A stretch of 64,000 bases of DNA from SELP01 sp035969385. Lineage in GTDB: Bacteria > Pseudomonadota > Alphaproteobacteria > Rhodobacterales > Rhodobacteraceae. Made by a program: the position numbers and the translations under genes. The notes under the pieces were generated by a model. It worked only from the letters and a program-made list of their open reading frames with translations. It had not been told where the DNA came from and made no database searches. The stretch is from positions 127,796-191,795 of the forward strand of contig NZ_JAYKKJ010000008.1 in NCBI RefSeq assembly GCF_035969385.1. The letters are read 5' to 3'. This document shows positions 52,293-59,269 of this stretch, piece after piece (the stretch's first letter is position 1; the number at the start of each line of letters is the position of its first letter).

Positions 52293-53177
52293 TCAGCCTG
52301 TCCAGAATTCGCCAAATTGGCGGTTACGCTTTTCCACGTCCCGGATCCGCGCCAGCGTATCGTCCGGGGATCGCGCAACCAGCGTTGCCACGATCGATTC
52401 AATCAGAACCATTGTCGCCGCGTAGGACGAAAAGAACTGCGGCGATTCCGATGGGACGATGAACCCGACAGTGGCGTGCTTCAGAACCGGGCAGGCGTAG
52501 TCGTCGGTGATGACAATCACACTTGCGCCCGCGTCGGCGGCCATTTCCGCGGCGACAACGGCCCGCCGGGCGTAGGGCTGCTTGGTGATCAGGAACAGCA
52601 CATCACCGGGCCCCTGCCCGGCCAGCGCAGCCCCCACGGATTCACCGCGCCGCCCGGCAAGCATCCAGTTCGAGGTGAAATAGCTTGCCAGATAGGCAAG
52701 GTACTCGACACTTCCCGATGCTCCAAAGGCCCCGAACAGAACGACATTGCGCGCCTTCAACAGAAGGTTCACCGCAGCGTCGATCCTGTCTTTCGGGTTC
52801 AGTTCCCGCATCTCGGTAATATTGGCGATACAGGCGGCGGCCTGACGTCCAAGGATCGTCCCCTTGGTTTCGCCGTCCGCGCGCAGCCGCTGCGCCTTTT
52901 CCCCCGCGCCCCCGATCTGCCGTTCAACCGCGCCACGGGTCAGTTCACGCATGTCTTCGTAGCTTTCAAAGCCCAGCGCCCGGGCCAGCCGCGACAGGGT
53001 CGCGGGCGACACCCCGGTCCCGGCCGAGATCGACCGAAGCGACCGGGTGGCAATGTCGACCGGGTTACGCAGGACGACATCCGCCGCCTCGCGCAGCTTC
53101 TCCGACAGGTCGCTGTAATGGGTGGCGATGATCTCTTCGATCGTTGCCGGTGGCTTTTCATGTCTTGTCATACGCAT
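52293..53177 (-). CDS. MurR/RpiR family transcriptional regulator
   Basis: 294 residues. N-terminal helix-turn-helix (VSPATLSRLARALGFESYEDMR at about 55-80) and C-terminal SIS sugar-phosphate isomerase domain (VVLFGAFGASGSVEYLA, then VIVITDDYACPV). RpiR regulators sense phosphosugars or related metabolites. The ATG could also be 53171. Divergent from a BKACE gene with a palindromic candidate operator between them. Confidence 0.9.
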   Translation of the reverse strand: MRMTRHEKPPATIEEIIATHYSDLSEKLREAADVVLRNPVDIATRSLRSISAGTGVSPATLSRLARALGFESYEDMRELTRGAVERQIGGAGEKAQRLRADGETKGTILGRQAAACIANITEMRELNPKDRIDAAVNLLLKARNVVLFGAFGASGSVEYLAYLASYFTSNWMLAGRRGESVGAALAGQGPGDVLFLITKQPYARRAVVAAEMAADAGASVIVITDDYACPVLKHATVGFIVPSESPQFFSSYAATMVLIESIVATLVARSPDDTLARIRDVEKRNRQFGEFWTG

Positions 53178-53211
53178 GACGCTGTCACTCGTTTCAGCTG
53201 TTGTCAACAAG

Positions 53212-53227
53212 TGAAACATGTGTTTCA
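53212..53227. promoter_or_regulatory. Candidate RpiR operator
   Basis: TGAAACA-TG-TGTTTCA, perfect 7-bp inverted repeat in the RpiR/BKACE intergenic region. A further GTTTCA half-site at 53191-53196 sits 15 bp from the TGAAAC half. TGAAA/TTTCA pairs are common in MurR/RpiR operators. Located to control both divergent promoters. Confidence 0.55.
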
Positions 53228-53289
53228 AGACATGTCAGAAGGCGACAAAGAATCGCCCGCTCAACAGTGACAGGTTGGAGGAAGTGCGT

Positions 53290-54111
53290 TTGCCTCAGCA
53301 CGATCCGCTTCGAATAATGGTTGCCCCGACGGGGGCACTTCGGTCCAAGTTGGACCACGCGGCCCTTCCGATAACACCCGGCGAAATTGCGCGGGCCGCT
53401 GCGGATTGTCAGGCCGTCGGCGCGTCGGACCTTCACCTTCATGTCCGCGACGCGAACGGGAACCATTCGCTCGATGCCGGTTTGATCCTTGAAACCATGG
53501 CAGAAGTGAACGCGCTGGCACCCGATCTTCGCGTACAACTGTCAACCGACTCTGCCGGATACTTCGAGGTGACGGCCCAGCTGCGTGTCCTGCAACGGGT
53601 CGTGCCACAGGCGGCCAGCATCAACATCCGCGAAATGGCGCGTGATGAAGCGATTGCGGCCCGCCTTTACAAGTTTGCCGCGGCGGCAGAGATCGAGGTG
53701 CAGCATATCCTTTATGGCCCCGAAGATCTTCGGTTGCTGTACCGGTGGATGGCGGGCGGGATCGTACCCGCAACACAGTCCAGCATCCTGTGCGTGACCG
53801 GCCGCGCATCCCCTTTCCTTGCGGGGCGCACCGAAGAACTTGGCCGGATTGCATCGGCGCTGCGCGGTTGGCGCGGGGACTGGATGGTGTCCTGTCACGG
53901 GCAACATGAACTTGCCGTTGCGAGCAAAGCGATTGCCATGGGTGGCCATGTCCGGGTCGGGTTTGAAAACAACCTTAGACGCCCTGACGGAACCCTCGCC
54001 GCCGACAACGCAGAACAGGTGGCAGCGGTGGCGTTGGCCGGACATCGGGCCGGTCGCCCCCTATTCCGGTCGCCCATGGTGCAGGACGGCCAACGCCGCG
54101 CGGCGGGGTAA
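53290..54111 (+). CDS. BKACE-family beta-keto acid cleavage enzyme
   Basis: 273 residues from the TTG at 53290, chosen because GGAGG lies seven bases upstream; the ATG at 53218 falls inside the palindromic operator and has no ribosome site. Family of 3-keto-5-aminohexanoate cleavage enzyme (Kce), which condenses a beta-keto acid with acetyl-CoA. Zinc ligands fit: His pair in DLHLHVRD and Glu in VGFENNLRR. Substrate class cannot be assigned from sequence. Next to an RpiR regulator, suggesting induction by its substrate. Confidence 0.85.
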   Translation: MPQHDPLRIMVAPTGALRSKLDHAALPITPGEIARAAADCQAVGASDLHLHVRDANGNHSLDAGLILETMAEVNALAPDLRVQLSTDSAGYFEVTAQLRVLQRVVPQAASINIREMARDEAIAARLYKFAAAAEIEVQHILYGPEDLRLLYRWMAGGIVPATQSSILCVTGRASPFLAGRTEELGRIASALRGWRGDWMVSCHGQHELAVASKAIAMGGHVRVGFENNLRRPDGTLAADNAEQVAAVALAGHRAGRPLFRSPMVQDGQRRAAG

Positions 54112-54267
54112 CATCCGGCTGGCGGCACTTCGCCAAGGCGATCGGAACGCTTGCCACGCCGCTGCCGACTTGCGAAAACACGGAAGAGGTCGCAGCCACG
54201 GGGGGAGGCGACAAAACGGAATGCGGGCCAGCAGATGGTCGGCGTCCGCTGTGTGAAGGTCTGCGAG

Positions 54268-55392
54268 ATGCCCAGTTTGGTTCGGTTGCTGTTTGTCACA
54301 ACGGTTTGCGCCGCCTTGGCCGCTTGCGGGGCGCTGCCGCGCGGTGCTGGCCTGCAAAGCGAGATCATCGCCGCCGGATCGTCGGACCAGTCAGCGCCGG
54401 TTGGGTATGCCGTTGCATCGGTAACGCGGGCAAACCTGGCGACCTTTGCGGATTGGCCGGATGGCAGTGCACAACGCAACAACTGGATTGGCCGTGTCCA
54501 GCAGCCCGCGAACAGGATCATCGCACCCGGCGACACCCTTCAGATCGTGGTGTGGAGCGCCGAGGATGGCGGGCTATTGAATGCGCCAGGACAGCGGCAG
54601 GTCTCCCTGCCCGACATCCGGGTTTCCCCGAACGGAGAAATCTTCCTGCCATTCGTCGGCGCGCTGCGCGTTGCAGGCATGAGCCCCGAACACGCGCGGT
54701 CCCGGATCGAGGAGAAGTATATCGACGTCTCGCCATCGGCGCAGGTGCAGGTCAATCTGGTCGAGGGGCGCCAAAGCACAGTCAGTCTTGTCGGCGGGGT
54801 CGGGTCCCCCGGGGTCTATCCGCTGCCCGATACGGACTTCACCGTTATGGGTTTGATTGCGCAGGGGGGCGGTGTGGCCACAGGGCTGTCCAACCCGCAG
54901 ATCCGGCTGCACCGGGGAGGGCGGATCTACGGGACCTCCGTCGGCCGTATGATGGACAACCCATCGCTGGACACGACCCTTGTCGGCGGCGACAAGGTCT
55001 TTGTCGAGGAGGACGACCGATACTTCCTGTCTCTTGGGGCCGCCGGGTCCGAAGCGATCCATCCCTTTACCAAGGACCGGGTCACCGCGCTGGAAGCGCT
55101 TTCAATTGTCGGCGGCGTTTCCGACAGCCGGGCCGACCCTCAGGGCATCCTGATCCTTCGGGAATACCCGCAAAGTGCCGTCCGGGCAGATGGTCGTACC
55201 GGACCCTCTGATAGCCGCATGGTGTTTACCATAGATCTGACCAGCGCAGACGGCCTGTTCAGCGCAGGTCGCTTCCCGCTTCAGTCGGGTGACCTGATCT
55301 ATGTCACGGAAAGCCCTGTGACAGCCGCGCAGACCGTGTTCGGCCTGATCGGCAGTGTGTTCGGACTCGCAAATCAGGTCAGTTCAAACTAG
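54268..55392 (+). CDS. Polysaccharide export lipoprotein (Wza/OtnA-like)
   Basis: 374 residues with a lipoprotein signal (VRLLFVTTVCAALAACG; Cys modified). Polysaccharide biosynthesis/export domain with IIAPGDTLQIVVWS, PDIRVSPNGEIFLPFVGALRVAGM, and then SLBB domains with VSLVGGVGSPGVYPLP and ALEALSIVGGVSDSRADP. Forms the periplasmic or outer-membrane channel part of capsule or EPS secretion. ATG at 54268; an in-frame start at 54235 is less likely. Wzc-like kinase/polymerase genes are not seen. Confidence 0.9.
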   Translation: MPSLVRLLFVTTVCAALAACGALPRGAGLQSEIIAAGSSDQSAPVGYAVASVTRANLATFADWPDGSAQRNNWIGRVQQPANRIIAPGDTLQIVVWSAEDGGLLNAPGQRQVSLPDIRVSPNGEIFLPFVGALRVAGMSPEHARSRIEEKYIDVSPSAQVQVNLVEGRQSTVSLVGGVGSPGVYPLPDTDFTVMGLIAQGGGVATGLSNPQIRLHRGGRIYGTSVGRMMDNPSLDTTLVGGDKVFVEEDDRYFLSLGAAGSEAIHPFTKDRVTALEALSIVGGVSDSRADPQGILILREYPQSAVRADGRTGPSDSRMVFTIDLTSADGLFSAGRFPLQSGDLIYVTESPVTAAQTVFGLIGSVFGLANQVSSN

Positions 55393-55443
55393 GCAGACGA
55401 CCATTTTTGATCCGCTATGACCGCCACCCGGCGGCCATGAACC

Positions 55444-55459
55444 TTGCGAATTTTCGCAA
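55444..55459 (+). promoter_or_regulatory. Palindrome upstream of the RTX gene
   Basis: TTGCGAA-TT-TTCGCAA, a perfect 7-bp inverted repeat centred on TT, between the exporter and RTX genes, about 60-90 bp before the RTX start options. Could be an operator or a short hairpin; no T-run follows. Confidence 0.4.
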
Positions 55460-55521
55460 AGCGCCACCGGGCTGCCACAATGCCCTGACCCGCCGTTAAC
55501 CCCCACCAACGCACCTTCGCC

Positions 55522-58239
55522 TTGGGTGAAAAAGTTGTGGGTGGTCGACACGTGTTCCAACATGTGCAGACACTTTCTGGTATGGACGATCCGATGGTCG
55601 TCGCCGTGGCCGATATGGCCGGGGCGATGACGCCGGATGGACGGCCTGTCGTCTGGACGACGACCCGTGGCGGCGAAGCGGGGGCGGCAGCCTTTGTGCT
55701 GAATGCGGACGGAACGCTGACGCAGTTGGACGCCATCGCCCTGTCGGGCGCAACGACCGCCGGGTCGATCCCTTCCTTGGAAACCATCACTGTCGGAGGA
55801 ACGGCGCACGCCCTGATCGCCGGAGCAGGCACCAGCACCGGCGCCGTGGTGTTCCAAGTCGCTGCGGATGGCGGGCTGGGCAATGCGGTATCGCTGACTG
55901 GCACCGCCACCCTCCCTGACGGATTGACCGCGATCGCCTCGTCGCAAGTTGCCGGGGGTGTCTGCCTGTTCGTTCTTGAACCGGGCGCGCAAAGCCCGAC
56001 GATCCTGCTGCTGGAAGAGGACCCACCCAGCGGAATGCGGATCAGCCAGACCGCGACCGGCAACCGGTCATTCCTTGAAGGCGGCGAACCCGCGCCGGGA
56101 CTGACAACCATGGCCATGGCGATGGTCAACGGGCAAGAGGTTCTTATCGCCGCTGGAAGCGGGGGCGCAACAGTCCAAAGCTTTCTTGTCGGGCCAAGCG
56201 GATCACTGACCGCCACCACCAGTGAGGCCGCCGCCGATGGCCCGGGCATCGGTGACCCGGCGGCCATTGAGATTATCACTGTTGGCGGGGCGACCTATGC
56301 CCTGATCGCGGGGGCCACCAGCGGAACGCTGAGCCTGTATCAGGTTTTCGACGATGGCACCTTTGCGCTGTCCGACCACATCATCGACGATCTGGGCACC
56401 CGGTTCGGCGGCACCAGCGCGCTTGACACCCATACGATTGACGGCCGCACCTTTGCAGTTGCCGCCGGGAACGACATGGGTCTGTCGCTGTTCGAAATCC
56501 TGCCCGGCGGCATGATCTTTCACCACGGATCAATCGAAGACACGGTCGATATGGCCCTGACCGAAATATCGGCGCTGTCCCTATCCTCCGCTGACGGTGC
56601 GTTGCAGATTGTGGCCGCGGGGGGCGGCACCCAGGGGCTGACCTGGTTGTCGGTCGACCTTGGCGGGCTTGGTTCGGCCATCACGGGCAGCATGACGAAC
56701 GAAACCTTGCTTGGCACGTCAGAGGCAGATCTTCTGTCCAGCATCGGCGGCAACGATTACCTTTACGGCGGGGCTGGCAACGATGTCTTGCAGGACGGGT
56801 TGGGCGTGGACCGGCTTACCGGGGGGGCTGGCGCCGATGTCTTCGTGTTCGGCTGGGATGGCGGTTCGGACATGATCCTTGATTTCGACCCTGCCGAGGA
56901 TCGGATTGACCTGTCGCATTGGCCATTCCTTCGCAATCTGGGGCAACTGGGATTTCACAGCCGGGATTTTGGCGCGGTCATCACCTATGGCGACGAACAT
57001 CTTGTCATCTATACCGCGGACGGGTCGCCGCTGACCGCTGACCAATTGGCATCGGTCGTGGACTTCGGGCCTGCACACTATCACCCAAGCTGGCTGTCGT
57101 TCTTCGATATCGAACCCAACCCTGACCCCGTGAACGACCCGACGATCTACGGCAGCAACGGCAATGACACGATGATCGGGGACGTCGGCATCGACCACTT
57201 TGATGGGTTGGGGGGCAATGACAGCATTCAGGGCAAAGCAGGGGCGGACACGATTCAGGGGGGCGACGGACATGACACCCTGGCCGGGAACGCCGGCAGC
57301 GATGTGATCCTGGGCGGCCCCGGCGATGACATTATCCAAGGCGGGATCGGCTGGGATGAAATCTTTGGTGGCGCAGGGAACGATGTGATCAACGGAAACA
57401 ACGGGCTGGACACTCTGAACGGTGATCTGGGCGACGACGACCTGTTCGGCAACTTCGGTTCAGATACGATCTTTGGCGGCGCAGGGGACGATATCATCGA
57501 AGGTGGCAAGGGCGCCGACCTTCTGTATGGCGGCGCCGATCACGACATCCTGTCGGGCAACGAAGGATTTGACGTGATCCATGGAGACGGGGGCAACGAC
57601 AGCCTGTCTGGAAACGCAGGTAGCGACGAAATGTTCGGTGGGGACGGTGCGGATATCGTCCAAGGCGGCATCGGGGCCGATACGATTTGGGGCGGAACCG
57701 GTGATGACACGCTGGAAGGCGGTTCGGGCCGCGACAGCCTGTTTGGCGGCGACGGATCGGACGTGATCGAGGGCGATGCCGGCCACGACCTGATCTACGG
57801 AGGGGGCGGGAACGACATTCTTTATGGCGGCACGCAGTTGGACACGATCTTCGGCGGCGACGGGGACGACTACCTGTCAGGTGGCAGCGGGCAGGACACT
57901 TTGTCTGGCGATGCCGGGAATGACGAACTTCGCGGCGGCGGCGGCGACGATACCCTTGCTGGCGGGGTGGGGGACGACATTCTGATCGGCGATGTCGGTG
58001 CCGATGTGTTTGTCTTTGACGGAGGCAGCGATCACATCCTTGATTTCGAAGACAACCGCGACACGATCCTGTTTGATCCGGCCCTTTGGGGCGGGGGGGC
58101 ACTGACACCGCAACAGGTTCTCAGCTTTGCCTCGATCGTGCTGGAAGGGGTGGTTCTGGATTTTGGTGCGGCAGGAAGCCTGACGCTGGACGGTGTCTAT
58201 TCGTTTGACATCCTCTCGAACGACATCGGGTTGATGTAG
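55522..58239 (+). CDS. Large RTX (hemolysin-type calcium-binding) protein with N-terminal propeller-like domain
   Basis: 905 residues from TTG at 55522; a GTG at 55552 with GGTGG upstream is an alternative. Residues about 1-390: repeats with TVGG-A-ALIAG and VFDDGTF-type strands, suggesting a beta-propeller. About 395-450: a first RTX block (GGAGNDVLQDG, DVFVFGW, then the D-I-L-D-F phrase typical of the peptidase-C-terminal domain). About 545-830: around 30 GGxGxDxxx nonapeptides. Last 75 residues end in hydrophobic segments typical of type I secretion signals. No transport genes adjacent. Ca2+-folded extracellular adhesin or matrix protein is likely. Confidence 0.85.
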   Translation: MGEKVVGGRHVFQHVQTLSGMDDPMVVAVADMAGAMTPDGRPVVWTTTRGGEAGAAAFVLNADGTLTQLDAIALSGATTAGSIPSLETITVGGTAHALIAGAGTSTGAVVFQVAADGGLGNAVSLTGTATLPDGLTAIASSQVAGGVCLFVLEPGAQSPTILLLEEDPPSGMRISQTATGNRSFLEGGEPAPGLTTMAMAMVNGQEVLIAAGSGGATVQSFLVGPSGSLTATTSEAAADGPGIGDPAAIEIITVGGATYALIAGATSGTLSLYQVFDDGTFALSDHIIDDLGTRFGGTSALDTHTIDGRTFAVAAGNDMGLSLFEILPGGMIFHHGSIEDTVDMALTEISALSLSSADGALQIVAAGGGTQGLTWLSVDLGGLGSAITGSMTNETLLGTSEADLLSSIGGNDYLYGGAGNDVLQDGLGVDRLTGGAGADVFVFGWDGGSDMILDFDPAEDRIDLSHWPFLRNLGQLGFHSRDFGAVITYGDEHLVIYTADGSPLTADQLASVVDFGPAHYHPSWLSFFDIEPNPDPVNDPTIYGSNGNDTMIGDVGIDHFDGLGGNDSIQGKAGADTIQGGDGHDTLAGNAGSDVILGGPGDDIIQGGIGWDEIFGGAGNDVINGNNGLDTLNGDLGDDDLFGNFGSDTIFGGAGDDIIEGGKGADLLYGGADHDILSGNEGFDVIHGDGGNDSLSGNAGSDEMFGGDGADIVQGGIGADTIWGGTGDDTLEGGSGRDSLFGGDGSDVIEGDAGHDLIYGGGGNDILYGGTQLDTIFGGDGDDYLSGGSGQDTLSGDAGNDELRGGGGDDTLAGGVGDDILIGDVGADVFVFDGGSDHILDFEDNRDTILFDPALWGGGALTPQQVLSFASIVLEGVVLDFGAAGSLTLDGVYSFDILSNDIGLM

Positions 58240-58315
58240 GCGTGGGATTGCGCCCCAGGGCATCGCCCGACATAACCGATGGAACGACCCTTCGTGATGA
58301 CCAAGGCGAGCCTGC

Positions 58316-59269
58316 GTGACCGATCCCGAATTCCTTGTCCTGATGGCGACCTGCAACGGTGCAGCACGGATCGACCGGCAGTTGGCGTCCTTGTCCCGTC
58401 AAACGGTTTCCAGTTGGGCCCTTCGGGTCGGAGACGACCAGTCCTCTGATAACACAATCAACCGGATCACGGCCTTTGCGAAGGACAATCCGGGCCGGGT
58501 TGAAAGCGTCGTCGCCATGCCAGGCGGTGACCTACCCCATGGGATCGGACGCGCCGCCCGCAACTTCCTGACCTTGCTTGTCCAAAGCCACGACCGACCC
58601 GACGCCCTGATCGCCTTTTGTGATCAGGACGACCATTGGTATCCGGACAAGCTGGCTCGTGCTGCGGCCGCACTGACGGGCCACGACGGGCCTGCGGTCT
58701 ATGCCAGCAGCTTCCGCCCGACGGACGACAGGTTGCGCCCCCTGGGGCGACCGGCCGTCTTTCCGGCGGGGCCGTCCTTTGCAAATGCGCTGGTTCAGGG
58801 GGTCCTGTGCGGCAATACAATCGTGGCCAACCCGGCGGCGGCGGACCTGCTGCGCCGAACGGCCACCGCTGCGATCAAGGCCGGGGTTCCAAGCCACGAC
58901 TGGTGGATCTACCAGGTTCTTGCGGGGACGGGTGCGGCCATTATCGTCGATCCGACCCCGACGCTGGACTATGTCCAACATGGCGGCAACCTGATCGGGG
59001 TACATCGCGGGCTTGCCTCGCGTCTTGCCCGGACAAGGCTGCTGCAAAATGGGACCTACCGGGGTTGGCTTGATGCAAATGAGCGGGCCCTTCTTGCGGT
59101 CGCCGAGGTTTTGACCCCGGCGGCCCGCGAAACCGCGCTGGCCTTCGCCAAGGCCCGACAGGACGGCCCGCGCAGGACCTCGGACGCGATCCGCGCGCTT
59201 GGCCTGCACCGGCAGACGCGGGCGGGAACGATGGCGCTCTGGCTTGCCGCGCGTCGGGGGTGGCTTTAG
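58316..59269 (+). CDS. Glycosyltransferase family 2
   Basis: 317 residues from GTG at 58316. GT-A fold: VLMATCNGAARIDRQLASL, GDDQSSD as the first acidic block, and FCDQDDHWYPDKL for metal and donor binding. A substrate-specific C-terminal region with HDWWIYQV. Probably adds a sugar to the surface polysaccharide. Ends 4 bp inside the convergent bifunctional transferase gene. Confidence 0.9.
   Translation: MTDPEFLVLMATCNGAARIDRQLASLSRQTVSSWALRVGDDQSSDNTINRITAFAKDNPGRVESVVAMPGGDLPHGIGRAARNFLTLLVQSHDRPDALIAFCDQDDHWYPDKLARAAAALTGHDGPAVYASSFRPTDDRLRPLGRPAVFPAGPSFANALVQGVLCGNTIVANPAAADLLRRTATAAIKAGVPSHDWWIYQVLAGTGAAIIVDPTPTLDYVQHGGNLIGVHRGLASRLARTRLLQNGTYRGWLDANERALLAVAEVLTPAARETALAFAKARQDGPRRTSDAIRALGLHRQTRAGTMALWLAARRGWL

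Noticed and set aside
57150..58010. Regular short repeats at DNA level (CRISPR or tandem repeat)
   Set aside because: The 27-bp and 54-bp periodicity is fully explained by coding RTX nonapeptides; no conserved repeats with unique spacers.
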